Part shown: positions 52,500 to 62,684 of the stretch, piece after piece
Layout of the letters: each line of letters begins with the position of its first letter
Numbering within the stretch: the first letter of the stretch is position 1
Assembly (NCBI RefSeq): GCF_022811725.1
Contig: NZ_CP094527.1
Span: 3,038,001 to 3,102,000 of the forward strand
Direction: 5' to 3'
Source: Mucilaginibacter sp. SMC90
GTDB lineage: Bacteria > Bacteroidota > Bacteroidia > Sphingobacteriales > Sphingobacteriaceae
Length of the DNA: 64,000 nucleotides
Made by a program: the position numbers and the translations under genes
Notes under the pieces: model-generated
Databases searched by the model: none
What the model was told of the DNA's origin: nothing
Seen by the model: the letters and a program-made list of their open reading frames with translations, nothing else

Positions 52500-53444
52500 A
52501 TGAACTCAATAAAAGAAACGCATTTTAACTTTCCCGGTCAAACGGCCTTTTACAAGGGGAAAGTACGCGATGTTTATACGATAGATAATAAATTCCTGGC
52601 CATGGTTGTTACCGACCGTATTTCGGCCTTTGATGTTGTACTGCCAGAGGCTATTCCTTTTAAAGGGCAGGTGCTTAATCAGATTGCTGCACGCTTTTTA
52701 GAAGCTACTGCAGATATTGTTCCGAACTGGGTTATTTCCGTTCCGGACCCGAGCGTTACCATTGGCCGTATCTGCGAACCATTTAAGGTAGAGATGGTGA
52801 TCCGTGGTTATTTGGCGGGCCATGCTGCCCGTGAATACAGCGCAGGCAGGCGGCACGTGTGCGGTGTTGCTTTACCCGAAGGTTTAAAAGAGAATGACAT
52901 ACTGCCGTCACCTATCATCACGCCAACCACTAAAGCATCGGTAGGCCATGATGAAGATATTTCACGCGAAGAGATCCTGGCAAGAGGCATAGTATCAGAA
53001 GATGATTATGTTAAGCTTGAAGCTTATACCCAGGCATTATTTAAACGCGGTACTGAAATTGCGGCTAAACAAGGTTTGATACTGGTAGATACCAAATACG
53101 AATTTGGTAAAGTTGATGGTCAGATCTACCTGATCGATGAGATCCACACACCTGATTCATCAAGGTATTTTTATAAGGAAGGTTACGAAGAACGCCAGCA
53201 AAAAGGCGAGGCCCAAAAACAACTTTCGAAGGAGTTTGTGCGTAAATGGCTTATCGAAAATGGTTTCCAGGGTAAAGAGGGACAGGTAGTGCCGGTTATG
53301 ACCGAAGAGATCGTTAACTCGATATCTGAACGTTATATTGAGCTTTATGAGCAGATCATTGGTGAGGCATTTGTTAAACCTGCCGAAGGCAGCGTGTTAA
53401 CCCGTGTTGAAACAGCAATTAATAGCGCCTTGAGTGTTATGTAA
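52500..53444 (+). CDS. purC: SAICAR synthase (phosphoribosylaminoimidazole-succinocarboxamide synthase)
   Basis: ATP-grasp-like step 8 of purine synthesis. [13 protein letters not shown] is the N-terminal ATP/CAIR loop; [34 protein letters not shown] and [11 protein letters not shown] are family signatures. 314 aa. STAS and rnz genes follow on the same strand at 50 and 22 bases. Confidence 0.96.
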   Translation: MNSIKETHFNFPGQTAFYKGKVRDVYTIDNKFLAMVVTDRISAFDVVLPEAIPFKGQVLNQIAARFLEATADIVPNWVISVPDPSVTIGRICEPFKVEMVIRGYLAGHAAREYSAGRRHVCGVALPEGLKENDILPSPIITPTTKASVGHDEDISREEILARGIVSEDDYVKLEAYTQALFKRGTEIAAKQGLILVDTKYEFGKVDGQIYLIDEIHTPDSSRYFYKEGYEERQQKGEAQKQLSKEFVRKWLIENGFQGKEGQVVPVMTEEIVNSISERYIELYEQIIGEAFVKPAEGSVLTRVETAINSALSVM

Positions 53445-53494
53445 TTTTTAAATATCCATAAAATATTTATCTTAGCTTATTAAATTTAATAAGA

Positions 53495-53872
53495 ATGAAA
53501 TTTACTGTAGATAAACATGAGAAGTATATATTATTGAAGCTTAATGAATCAAAATTAAATTCAATAGTAACACCTCAGCTAAAGTCAGAGTTGATATTGA
53601 TCAACACCGAGGGCCAGCGCAACATTATTCTCGACTTGTCGCAGGTTAAATATGCCGATTCATCGGGCTTGAGTAGCTTATTGGTTGGTCACCGCTTGTG
53701 TAAAAATGCTACAGGTTCCTTCATTTTGGCAGGTTTAAATGATGCAGTTGCCCGTTTGGTAACCATATCACAATTGGATAATGTATTAACCATTGTTCCA
53801 ACTGCCGAAGAAGGTGTCGATCTTATTTTTATGGAAGAGATTGAAAAAGAATTAAAAAAGGAAGCACGATAA
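53495..53872 (+). CDS. STAS-domain anti-sigma-antagonist-like protein
   Basis: Small SpoIIAA-like protein, 125 aa. The conserved phosphorylation loop is D55-S56-S57-G58-LSSLLV; the C-terminus is a charged helix (FMEEIEKELKKEAR). These proteins bind anti-sigma kinases or act as adaptors. No kinase partner is nearby. Located between purC and rnz, 22 bases before the latter. Confidence 0.9.
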   Translation: MKFTVDKHEKYILLKLNESKLNSIVTPQLKSELILINTEGQRNIILDLSQVKYADSSGLSSLLVGHRLCKNATGSFILAGLNDAVARLVTISQLDNVLTIVPTAEEGVDLIFMEEIEKELKKEAR

Positions 53873-53894
53873 ACCATTTGATTGTTTACCTATT

Positions 53895-54809
53895 ATGAAA
53901 TTTGAGGTAACAATACTTGGCAGCAGCTCTGCAACCCCCATCTTTAACAGAAATCCCACTTCACAGGTGCTCAATATTAATGAGCGCCTGTATTTAATAG
54001 ACTGCGGCGAAGGTACGCAGCAGCAAATGCTCCGCTTTGATATTAAAGCCAGCCGCATTGATCATATTGTCATAAGCCATCTTCACGGCGATCATTATTT
54101 AGGTTTAGTAGGTTTACTATCATCCATGCATCTCAACGGGCGTAAAAAACCGCTGAAACTGGTATGTCCCGAACCGTTAAAAGAGATAATTGAACTGCAA
54201 TTAAAATACTCAGACACTGAGCTGCAATTTCCGGTAGAATATGTGTTTACCAATGCCCGGCAAAGCGAAATTGTGATCAGTAATAATGATGTCGTGGTCG
54301 AAACCATTCCCCTCGATCATCGTATTGCCTGTACCGGTTTTTTGTTTAAGGAAAAGAAACGTTTGCGTAAACTGCTCAAGGAAAAAATAGAAAGCCTTGA
54401 TATCTCTGTAGCATATTATTCGATATTAAAAAAAGGTGGAGATTATACAGATGAAAAAGGCAAGGTTTATAAAAATGAAGACCTGACCATTGATTCGGCC
54501 GAACCTAAAACCTATGCGTATTGTTCAGATACGATGTATAACGAAAGTTATTTCGCCCAGATAGCTAATGCTACCTTGCTTTATCATGAGGCTACTTTTT
54601 TAAATGACATGCTTGACAGGGCTGTTATTACCCACCATACCACTGCGCTACAGGCAGGGGAGATAGCCCTTAAAACTAATGCCAAAAAATTACTCATAGG
54701 CCATTTTTCGGCCCGTTATAAAACCCTGAATGAATTATTGGATGAGGCTAAAATAAATTTCCCCTCAACTGAACTTGCAATTGAGGGGAAAACATTCTTT
54801 ATAGAGTAA
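53895..54809 (+). CDS. rnz: Ribonuclease Z
   Basis: tRNA 3' processing endonuclease. MBL metal site H62-L-H64-G-D66-H67 in SHLHGDHYLGL, then PLDHRIACTGFLF, YCSDTMYNESYF, HEATF and HFSARY. 304 aa. A 11-bp hairpin TTTCCCCTCAA / TTGAGGGGAAA lies at the very 3' end of the coding sequence (about 54758-54795). Confidence 0.95.
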   Translation: MKFEVTILGSSSATPIFNRNPTSQVLNINERLYLIDCGEGTQQQMLRFDIKASRIDHIVISHLHGDHYLGLVGLLSSMHLNGRKKPLKLVCPEPLKEIIELQLKYSDTELQFPVEYVFTNARQSEIVISNNDVVVETIPLDHRIACTGFLFKEKKRLRKLLKEKIESLDISVAYYSILKKGGDYTDEKGKVYKNEDLTIDSAEPKTYAYCSDTMYNESYFAQIANATLLYHEATFLNDMLDRAVITHHTTALQAGEIALKTNAKKLLIGHFSARYKTLNELLDEAKINFPSTELAIEGKTFFIE

Positions 54810-54852
54810 AGCTGAAAGCTTAAGGCAGAAAGCCCAAAGCAAGCACGATCCC

Positions 54853-55797
54853 TTAATCTTTTTTACCGCCGAATACCGAGAAACTTACGTAGCGTTTTGG
54901 ATGCGCCTTTAGGTCAATAAACAAGTTATTGAGGTTATTTGATGCATCTGTAAGGTTTTTGTACATCTTATCATCATTAAGCAATAAACCTAAAGATCCC
55001 TGGCTGTTGTTGATCTTGGCCATTGTTGCCTGCAAATCGGCCATGGCTTTGTTTGCATTATCAAGTGTTTGTTTCAGGTTGGCGGCAGCAACGTCGTTAC
55101 TAACTTTTTCAAAGTTGGCAGTCATGCCGTTGAGATGCGCGGTACTTGTTTTTAAGTTGCCTGATACAACCTCGGCATTACCGAGTATAGCATCGATATG
55201 GCCGCTTTGTGAACCTACCAGATGATCAATTTTTTTAGTAGTTCCTTCAAGTGTTTGCAATGAGTTTGCTATGCTCATAAAGCTGCGGTCGATATTTTTT
55301 TGAAAGTTGGGGTTCAAAATTTTATTAACAGCGCTTAATGAGGAGTCGAGCTTTGACATCAGCATTTCGGCCTTTTTTTGTATCGGCTGAAGGGTTTCGG
55401 CAAGGCTGCCCTGGATATCTGCCCTAAGGGTATCCTTATCTTCGGCAGGCACATTGCTGTTTCCTAATTCAAAAACAATGGCCTTGCTGCCCAAAAGGTC
55501 GGTACTTTCCAGCTTGGCAAGCGTGTTTTTAGGAATAACTACATCCGGGTCAATTTTAAATTCAACAACCGAGCGACCGTCTTGCTGAAGCTGCATTTTG
55601 GAGATGCGGCCTATTTGAAAGCCATTTACCAATACAGGCTTGGAAACAGTTAAGCCTTCAACACTATTGTAAATAGCGTAATATTTATTTGAACCCGAAA
55701 AAACATCATTACCGCGCAAATAACTGTAACCTAATATGAGTATTGTGATAGCTATTGCTGTAAGTGCACCAATTTTGGTTTCGTTGGAAATTTTCAT
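54853..55797 (-). CDS. MCE/MlaD-domain membrane-anchored protein
   Basis: One N-terminal membrane helix (IGALTAIAITILILGYSYL), then a single MCE domain (about 38-115, YNSVEGLTVSKPVLVNGFQI), then a long helical tail (HLVGSQSGHIDAILG). 314 aa. MlaD proteins of this length form periplasmic lipid-carrying rings with ATPase partners; no mlaE/mlaF gene is within the window, so the partner must be elsewhere. Confidence 0.9.
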   Translation of the reverse strand: MKISNETKIGALTAIAITILILGYSYLRGNDVFSGSNKYYAIYNSVEGLTVSKPVLVNGFQIGRISKMQLQQDGRSVVEFKIDPDVVIPKNTLAKLESTDLLGSKAIVFELGNSNVPAEDKDTLRADIQGSLAETLQPIQKKAEMLMSKLDSSLSAVNKILNPNFQKNIDRSFMSIANSLQTLEGTTKKIDHLVGSQSGHIDAILGNAEVVSGNLKTSTAHLNGMTANFEKVSNDVAAANLKQTLDNANKAMADLQATMAKINNSQGSLGLLLNDDKMYKNLTDASNNLNNLFIDLKAHPKRYVSFSVFGGKKD

Positions 55798-55907
55798 TAA
55801 GTAGAGTTTATGCGTTAATTGTGTTTAAGGTTATAAACCTGCAATCAGGCTTATAGTTTTATTATGTACGTTTTATTTACGTATAAGGTAACAGTTTAGC
55901 TTTTATA

Positions 55908-56846
55908 TTATTGCGAAACCTGCTCCATTTCCTTTTTATAGCTTGTTATTGCGCGTACAATGGAAGCTACGATCTCGTTTTGCCCGTCTTCTGAGTTAAG
56001 GTATTTCTCGTCATCGGGGTTATTGATGTAGCCTGTTTCAACCAATACCGATGGCATGGAGCTGTGGCAAAGCACATAAACACCTTGCTCTCTGATGCCT
56101 TCACTTCGTCTTCCGTCAGTATCTATAAATTCGCCGTTGATGAGGGTTGCAATTTTAATACTTTGCTGCCTGAATTTTCTTTTGTATTCGTTTGTTAAAA
56201 TAATGGTCATTGGATCATTAGGGTCCAACGCACCACCGTCAAGTTCATTATCCTCTCCAACCTGGTTCTTTTGGATCGCATTTTCTTCTTCGTGAGTGCG
56301 GTGCAAACCGTAAACTAAAATGAGCACACCCTTGCCTGATCGGTCCGCTACTCTTACTGTACGGTATACAGCTTTATGTCGTTTGGTGCCAATTTTTTCG
56401 CGAACTGTTCTGTCTGATAGTGAATTGCAATGCAGTGAGATAAAAAGCTGTCCTTTGTTTTCGTTGGCTATTTCGGCCCTGCGTTCAAGCGAAACATCAT
56501 CTTCAGTTGTACGCGTCATAACCGCTTTTACACCAGTTAATTCTTTTTCTACTGCGGCCTGCAATTTAAGGCCGATAGCCAGCGTTACATTCCTTTCTAA
56601 TGAATATGAGCCGGATGCACCAGGTGAATAATGATTTCCGCTACTTGATGGTTGGGTTGCATGGCCATGCCCGGGATCGATTATGATTGTCTTGATCTTA
56701 AAACCGGTGCTGTTTATTACAGTATCTTTTTGAAGATTAACATTATCACTTACAACAGAACTGTATGATTTAAAAGGAAAAAATGAAAGGAGAACCAGCA
56801 ATACCCACAAACTATAAATCAATCTTTTCAATGCCTTATTTTTCAT
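55908..56846 (-). CDS. N-acetylmuramoyl-L-alanine amidase (Amidase_3)
   Basis: Zinc amidase that cleaves the peptide from peptidoglycan glycan strands. The zinc histidine is in IIDPGHGHATQP; SLERNVTLAIGLKL and SLHCNSLSD follow, and the catalytic glutamate is in VLVETGYINNPDDE. An N-terminal membrane/signal segment (LIYSLWVLLVLLSFFPF). 312 aa. Diverges from the LptD-like gene over 52 bases. Confidence 0.93.
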   Translation of the reverse strand: MKNKALKRLIYSLWVLLVLLSFFPFKSYSSVVSDNVNLQKDTVINSTGFKIKTIIIDPGHGHATQPSSSGNHYSPGASGSYSLERNVTLAIGLKLQAAVEKELTGVKAVMTRTTEDDVSLERRAEIANENKGQLFISLHCNSLSDRTVREKIGTKRHKAVYRTVRVADRSGKGVLILVYGLHRTHEEENAIQKNQVGEDNELDGGALDPNDPMTIILTNEYKRKFRQQSIKIATLINGEFIDTDGRRSEGIREQGVYVLCHSSMPSVLVETGYINNPDDEKYLNSEDGQNEIVASIVRAITSYKKEMEQVSQ

Positions 56847-56898
56847 TATTTTTGAACGCTGTTAACTATATCTGCAAAAATACTATTCATAATCAATT

Positions 56899-59640
56899 TT
56901 GAAATTCATAACCTTTTTTTTTCTGCTTGCAATTATATTAATAGTAAACGGACTTGCTGCTAATGCCGGCACTGTTTTAAATAACAGCCATGACAGGAGG
57001 CCTTTAACTGATACTATTATCAAACTTGATTCGCTTCGTGATAAGAAACTTCTTAAAGGTAAAAAATCCGGCTCAATTACGCCACTAAGAAATGGTAAAC
57101 CGGTAAGTTCTTTACCCGCAAATGATACCACAAAAAAAAATAAAGGCGGGATACAATCAGAAATAAAGGCAACGGCCGAAGACTCCACCCACTCAGACCG
57201 GGAACACCAGATCAACTATTTTTATGGTAAGGCGCGTGTAACTTATGAGGATTTTGAACTTGATGCGGATTATATCAGGGTTGACGAAAAAAATCACGTA
57301 GTTTTTGCACGCGGAAGTATTGATCCGCGTACACATCAGTATACCCGAAGGCCTATCATGAAACAAAAAAATGATAAGCCGGTAGCTTCCGATTCGCTTT
57401 TTTTTAACTATCAAACAAAAAAGGTAAAGATCTATAACCCCGCATCCGAACAGGAAGGTAACTTTATTTCGGGCGGACAGGCTAAAAAACTTAATGATGA
57501 CGAGGTAGCATACCGTAACGTAATTTTCAGTACCTGCGATCTGCCTTATCCCGATACGCACTTTGGTATAGTAATAACCCGCGGAATAGGTGAAAAGAAA
57601 CGCATCATATCAGGGCCTGCTTATCTTGAAATTGAGGGCGTTCCATTACCATTGGGTATACCTTTTGGCTTTTTCCCTAAGCCGGATACCAGGACATCGG
57701 GCGTTATTTTGCCAACCTTTGGTGAGGATAATACCCTCGGTTTTTATCTGAAGGGACTGGGCTACTATATTGGCTTAAGCGATTATGTTGATTTAACTAC
57801 CACTGGTTCCATCTATTCAAAAGGATCGTACGAGTTAAGCAGTACGGCACGGTATCTTAAACGATACAAATATACAGGTAACGTTACGCTTAGCTTTGGT
57901 TCACATAATTACGGTTTGGAGGGTGATCCTGCCACTAAGGATGCCCATATCTACTGGTCGCACGTGCAGGATGCCAATGCCAACCCTGGTTCAACATTCA
58001 GCGCTTCGGTTGACGCGGGTACTTCGGGCTTCTTCAGAAATACACCATCGGCAAGTAATTATAACGTTAATTCTATTGCGCAAAGTAGTTTACGTTCAAG
58101 TATCGCCTATGGCAAAACCTGGGCGGGTACACCTTTTAACTTAAGTATAGGCATTTCGCATAGCCAGGATATAGCCCGTAAAACAGTAAATATCGAATTA
58201 CCTACCATCGCTTTCGGTATGTCGTCAATAAATCCCTTCGATTCTAAAAATAGGGTAGGCGAACAAAAATGGTATCAGAAAATTACTGTTAGTTACAATT
58301 TAGTAGGTACCAATAAGTTGAGCGATATTCCCGAAGATCAATTATTTAAGAGCGAAACCCTATCAAAGCGTTTGCAAAACGGGTTTCAACATACCATCCC
58401 GGTTAGTTTAGGCTTAAATGTGTTCAAATACTTTCAGTTTAATAACAGTATTAATTATACCGAACGCTGGTATTTTCAAAGCATTAATGAACGATTTGAA
58501 AGGGGGAGTATAGCCGGTTCAAACCAATTGATAGTAGATACAATACCGGGCTTTAAGCGTGCGGGGGAATACAGTATAAGTACAGGTTTATCAACCAAAT
58601 TATATGCTACTATAAATTTCAAACATGGTAACCTGAAAGCCATCAGGCACGTGGCCACACCTTCAATTAGTTTTAGTTATCGTCCTGATTTTAGTGATCC
58701 GAGTTTCGGATACTATCGAACAGCAGTAAGCTCAGCTACTGTGCCTTATCCGTATACCTATCAAAAGTATTCCATCTTTCAAAACGGGGTGTACGGCGGG
58801 CCATCGGCCGGTAAGCAGGCAGGTTTAAACTTTTCGGTAGATAACACGATAGAGGCGAAGGTAAAAGCCAAAAGTACAGATACATCCGGCACAGATCGCA
58901 AAATCACCATTTTGCAGGGCCTGTCATTCTCTACCTTTTATAATTTCGCGGCCGATTCAATGAAGCTGTCGGATATCTCGTTTTCGGGGCACACAGCTAT
59001 CTTTAATCAAAAACTGAGTATTAGTTTTTCGGGGGTGTTTAGCCCGTATGTAACTAAGGTGAGCGATTCTATTTCCAATAATCAGATAGTAAAAACAAGT
59101 CGTTATATTAACAGGTATGCCTGGCAGGATGGTAAGTTTCCAACTTTAACAGGCGTGAATATCTCCATGGGGGGTAGCTTAAACTCAACCAAAGCAACGC
59201 CGGGCAATGCCGCGCTGAACACCATCGCAACCATGAACCCAACCCAAACCCAAAGGCTGGCCCTGGTAAACAGCGATCCGAATGCATATGTAGACTTTAA
59301 CGTTCCATGGAACATCTCACTTAATTACAGCTTTAGCTATCAAAACTATTTAAATACCAAAACAACCAGCAACACCCTCCAGGTATCTGGTGATGTGAAC
59401 CTTACGCAGAAGTGGAAGATCCAGTATACTACAACATATGATATTAAAGCGGCTAAGTTTGCCAGTGCAACTTCGTTTTCAATATATCGGGATCTGCATT
59501 GCTGGGACCTGGCGTTTCAATGGATCCCGTTTGGTGTATATAAAATGTATAACGTAACTTTAAAGGTGAAGGCGTCTATTTTGCAGGATCTGAAACTGAG
59601 CAAGAAAAGCGATTACAACCCACAATCATCTTTTTATTAA
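56899..59640 (+). CDS. LptD-like outer-membrane LPS assembly protein
   Basis: Signal peptide MKFITFFFLLAIILIVNGLA from a TTG start at 56899, then a linker and an OstA/LptA-like beta-jellyroll (about 105-215, EHQINYFYGKARVTYEDFEL), then a ~650-residue barrel with the LptD landmarks (GVPLPLGIPFGFFPKPDTR, SGVILPTFGEDN). 913 aa. It should take LPS to the outer leaflet. Divergent from the amidase and 8 bases upstream of cinA. Confidence 0.86.
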   Translation: MKFITFFFLLAIILIVNGLAANAGTVLNNSHDRRPLTDTIIKLDSLRDKKLLKGKKSGSITPLRNGKPVSSLPANDTTKKNKGGIQSEIKATAEDSTHSDREHQINYFYGKARVTYEDFELDADYIRVDEKNHVVFARGSIDPRTHQYTRRPIMKQKNDKPVASDSLFFNYQTKKVKIYNPASEQEGNFISGGQAKKLNDDEVAYRNVIFSTCDLPYPDTHFGIVITRGIGEKKRIISGPAYLEIEGVPLPLGIPFGFFPKPDTRTSGVILPTFGEDNTLGFYLKGLGYYIGLSDYVDLTTTGSIYSKGSYELSSTARYLKRYKYTGNVTLSFGSHNYGLEGDPATKDAHIYWSHVQDANANPGSTFSASVDAGTSGFFRNTPSASNYNVNSIAQSSLRSSIAYGKTWAGTPFNLSIGISHSQDIARKTVNIELPTIAFGMSSINPFDSKNRVGEQKWYQKITVSYNLVGTNKLSDIPEDQLFKSETLSKRLQNGFQHTIPVSLGLNVFKYFQFNNSINYTERWYFQSINERFERGSIAGSNQLIVDTIPGFKRAGEYSISTGLSTKLYATINFKHGNLKAIRHVATPSISFSYRPDFSDPSFGYYRTAVSSATVPYPYTYQKYSIFQNGVYGGPSAGKQAGLNFSVDNTIEAKVKAKSTDTSGTDRKITILQGLSFSTFYNFAADSMKLSDISFSGHTAIFNQKLSISFSGVFSPYVTKVSDSISNNQIVKTSRYINRYAWQDGKFPTLTGVNISMGGSLNSTKATPGNAALNTIATMNPTQTQRLALVNSDPNAYVDFNVPWNISLNYSFSYQNYLNTKTTSNTLQVSGDVNLTQKWKIQYTTTYDIKAAKFASATSFSIYRDLHCWDLAFQWIPFGVYKMYNVTLKVKASILQDLKLSKKSDYNPQSSFY

Positions 59641-59647
59641 TATAAAA

Positions 59648-60895
59648 ATGCTGGCAGAAATAATAACCATTGGCGACGAGATACTTATCGGACAGATTGT
59701 TGATACCAACTCGGCCTGGATGGCAATCGAACTTAATAAAATAGGTGTAAGGGTAAAACAAATCTCATCAGTAAGCGATGATAAAGAACATATCCTGAAA
59801 GCATTGGCCGAGGCTGCTAACCGGGCCAATGTTATTTTTATTACAGGTGGCCTTGGCCCCACTAAAGATGATATTACTAAAAAAACTTTGGCCGAATATT
59901 TTGGTGTAGAGCTTGTTGAAAACCAGGAAGCCCTTGCCAATGTAGAGCGTATTTTTGCCAAATATAACCGCCCTTTATTAGAGGTTAATAAACAGCAGGC
60001 CCTTGTACCGGCAAATTGTGAGGTTGTACTTAATGAAAATGGCACCGCTCCAGGGATGTGGTTTGACCATAATGGTGTTATCTATATGTCTATGCCGGGC
60101 GTTCCGTTTGAGATGATGTATATGATGGAAGAGCAGGTGCTGCCAAAATTGAAGGCTACTTTGAAGCTTCCTGTTATCATCCATAAAACATTACTAACCG
60201 TTGGTGAAGGCGAATCATTCCTGGCCGAACGAATAGCTGATATAGAAAATGACCTGCCACCGTACATTAAGCTGGCCTATCTGCCTAAATTGGGCCAGGT
60301 ACGTTTACGCCTAAGCGCTTTTGGCGAAAACCAGGCCGCTTTGCAAAAAGAAGTTGACGCATTTGCCGCCCGGTTTATTGAGCGGATAGGATCGCCGTTT
60401 GTTATTGATCAGGATATCCCGCTCGAAAAAGCAATTCTTGATTTGATGGAAAATAACGGTCTTACTTTATCGGTGGCCGAAAGCTGCACCGGTGGCTATC
60501 TTTCGCATTTATTTACCCTGCATCCGGGTTCATCGCATGTGTTTTTAGGCGGTGCTGTATCTTACTCATATGAGTTAAAGGAGAGTATTTTGGGGGTAAA
60601 GAACGAAACTTTGTGGCAGCACGGTGCAGTTAGCGAAGAAACTGTAAAAGAAATGGTTGAAGGTGCACTGTTAAATTTTAAGTCGGATTTTGCCGTTGCT
60701 ATTACAGGCGTAGCCGGCCCGGGCGGCGGCACAGAAGACAAACCCGTTGGTACTGTGTGGATTGCAGCTGCAGGGAAAGGGATGTCATTGATAAAGAAAT
60801 ACACATTTGGCAGCAAACGCCGCCAAAACATTGAACGAAGTGCAGTGATGGCCCTGTCAATGTTGAATACTTTGCTTACTGAAATTAAAAAGTAA
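59648..60895 (+). CDS. cinA: CinA-family nicotinamide-nucleotide amidohydrolase
   Basis: Two-domain protein: an N-terminal MoCF/CinA domain (IITIGDEILIGQIVDTNSAW, TGGLGPTKDD, PGVPFEMMYMME) and a C-terminal amidohydrolase domain with VAESCTGGYLSH (276-287). 415 aa. Deamidates NMN and thereby recycles pyridine nucleotides. Start MLAEIITIGD is strong. Eight bases after the LptD-like gene and 44 before the E2 gene. Confidence 0.93.
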   Translation: MLAEIITIGDEILIGQIVDTNSAWMAIELNKIGVRVKQISSVSDDKEHILKALAEAANRANVIFITGGLGPTKDDITKKTLAEYFGVELVENQEALANVERIFAKYNRPLLEVNKQQALVPANCEVVLNENGTAPGMWFDHNGVIYMSMPGVPFEMMYMMEEQVLPKLKATLKLPVIIHKTLLTVGEGESFLAERIADIENDLPPYIKLAYLPKLGQVRLRLSAFGENQAALQKEVDAFAARFIERIGSPFVIDQDIPLEKAILDLMENNGLTLSVAESCTGGYLSHLFTLHPGSSHVFLGGAVSYSYELKESILGVKNETLWQHGAVSEETVKEMVEGALLNFKSDFAVAITGVAGPGGGTEDKPVGTVWIAAAGKGMSLIKKYTFGSKRRQNIERSAVMALSMLNTLLTEIKK

Positions 60896-60908
60896 AGATT
60901 TAAATACA

Positions 60909-60916
60909 TAATTTTG
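60909..60916 (+). promoter_or_regulatory. Possible -7 box for E2 gene
   Basis: TAATTTTG matches TAnnTTTG 23 bases before the E2 ATG. No good TTTG partner at the -33 position. Confidence 0.35.
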
Positions 60917-60938
60917 GGGTTAAACTATATTCTACTGT

Positions 60939-62504
60939 ATGGCCAAATACCAACTGTTATTGCCAAAAATGGGAGAGAGTGTTGCTGAGGCAACCGTTAT
61001 CAAATGGGTGAAAAATCCGGGTGATAAGGTAAATGCCGATGATGCGGTGATGGAAATTGCTACCGATAAAGTCGACTCTGATGTGCCCTCGCCTGTAGCA
61101 GGTAAGTTAGTTGAACAACTGTATCAGGAAAACGATATTGTACAGGTTGGCGCGGTTATAGCTATCATTGAAACTGATGAGCCTGAAACTGCACCCGTAG
61201 CTGTTGAGCCGGAAGAAGCTCCTCAGCAACCTGTTGACGAACCGAAAGCGGCAAACACAACTTATCACGAAACGGTTGATTTTAAAGAGGTTGAAAAAAC
61301 TCCTGAACCTGAACTAAATGGAGTTGTATCTGAAAACCTTGCGGGTATCCCGGGTATTGATCAGCTTGAACAAAAAAGTTCACCGGCAGTTCCTTCGTTT
61401 AAATCTGAAGGGCGCTTTTATTCACCGCTTGTAAGAAACATTGCTACTCAGGAAGGCATCAGCATTGATGAGCTTGACAGCATTCCCGGAACCGGTTCTG
61501 AAGGCCGTTTAACTAAAGATGACCTGCTGAACTATCTGCAGGCAAAAACATCATCTGTTGCTAAAAGTGCGCAACCGTCAGTTACTCCTGTCAGCACTCA
61601 ATATACTGAGCCGGCAAAAACTGTTGAGCCGGTTAAACAAGCGCAGCCAGTTGCCGAGCCTGCAAAAGCGCCCGTGCAGAATCCTGAACCTGTATCTAAA
61701 CCAGTGATTCCCGCTGCTGCAGAACCTGCAAAAGCAGAGGTGCCGAAAGCTGCGGCTATAGAGCAACAGCCTGTTGCGGCGGCCTCTGTATCCGGTACCG
61801 ATGAAATTATAGAGATGGACAGGATGCGCCGCTTAATTGCCGACCACATGGTGATGAGCAAGCAGACATCGCCCCACGTTACCTCATTTGTTGAAGCCGA
61901 TGTTACCAACCTGGTATTATGGCGCGAAAAAGTAAAGAACAGCTTCGAAAAACGCGAAGGCGAAAAAATAACCTTCACGCCTATATTTATTGAAGCCGTA
62001 GTGAAAGCCATTAAAGACTTCCCGATGATCAACGTATCAGTAAATGGTACCCAGATCATCAAGAAAGCGGCTATCAATATCAGTATGGCAACGGCATTGC
62101 CAAGCGGCAACCTCATAGTGCCGGTAATTAAAAAGGCCGATGAACTTAATCTTGTTGGGTTAACCAAGGCGGTTAATGACCTGGCAAACCGCGCACGTAA
62201 TGGTAAGCTCCAACCCGATGATGTAAAAGAAGGTACGTTTACTATCACCAATGTTGGGTCGTTTGGCAACGTAATGGGCACACCTATTATTAACCAGCCA
62301 CAGGTGGCTATTTTGGCTGTTGGTGCCATTAAGAAAAAACCAGCCGTTATTGAAACAAAAGAAGGCGATATGATTGCCATACGCCATATGATGTTCCTTT
62401 CATTATCATATGATCACCGCGTAGTTGATGGTGCCTTGGGTGGTTCCTTTGTAAGGCGTGTGGCCGATTATTTAGAGAAATGGGATAGCAGCAGGGAAGT
62501 ATAA
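60939..62504 (+). CDS. 2-oxoacid dehydrogenase E2 component (dihydrolipoamide acyltransferase)
   Basis: One lipoyl domain (1-80) with lipoylated K44 in IATDKVDSD, a long Pro/Ala/Glu linker, a peripheral-subunit-binding domain (about 167-205, SPLVRNIATQEGISIDEL), a second P/A/K linker, and the catalytic domain ending with SLSYDHRVVDGALG (catalytic histidine). 521 aa. The second linker has repeated EPAK/VEPV words. Substrate (branched-chain, pyruvate or 2-oxoglutarate) cannot be decided. E1 and E3 genes are not adjacent. Confidence 0.92.
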   Translation: MAKYQLLLPKMGESVAEATVIKWVKNPGDKVNADDAVMEIATDKVDSDVPSPVAGKLVEQLYQENDIVQVGAVIAIIETDEPETAPVAVEPEEAPQQPVDEPKAANTTYHETVDFKEVEKTPEPELNGVVSENLAGIPGIDQLEQKSSPAVPSFKSEGRFYSPLVRNIATQEGISIDELDSIPGTGSEGRLTKDDLLNYLQAKTSSVAKSAQPSVTPVSTQYTEPAKTVEPVKQAQPVAEPAKAPVQNPEPVSKPVIPAAAEPAKAEVPKAAAIEQQPVAAASVSGTDEIIEMDRMRRLIADHMVMSKQTSPHVTSFVEADVTNLVLWREKVKNSFEKREGEKITFTPIFIEAVVKAIKDFPMINVSVNGTQIIKKAAINISMATALPSGNLIVPVIKKADELNLVGLTKAVNDLANRARNGKLQPDDVKEGTFTITNVGSFGNVMGTPIINQPQVAILAVGAIKKKPAVIETKEGDMIAIRHMMFLSLSYDHRVVDGALGGSFVRRVADYLEKWDSSREV

Positions 62505-62520
62505 CGCTTCGCTATATAAA

Positions 62521-62560
62521 ACAAAGAACGCCGGGTAAATTGCCCGGCGTTCTTTGTTTT
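62521..62560 (+). terminator. Intrinsic terminator after E2 gene
   Basis: Perfect 15-bp stem ACAAAGAACGCCGGG / CCCGGCGTTCTTTGT with a 7-base loop, then TTT. Confidence 0.88.
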
Positions 62561-62667
62561 AGGGATTACCATATGAAATTTGAATTTTAATTTTTTACTA
62601 ATGAAGCATATAAATATAACCATACCTTAAATCATGCCTGTAGCGAAAATTGTGTGAAAATTCGTGT

Positions 62668-62675
62668 TAACTTTG
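62668..62675 (+). promoter_or_regulatory. -7 box just before pcm start
   Basis: TAACTTTG matches TAnnTTTG and ends 9 bases before the pcm ATG, again implying a very short leader. Confidence 0.45.
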
Positions 62676-62684
62676 CTATCGAAA

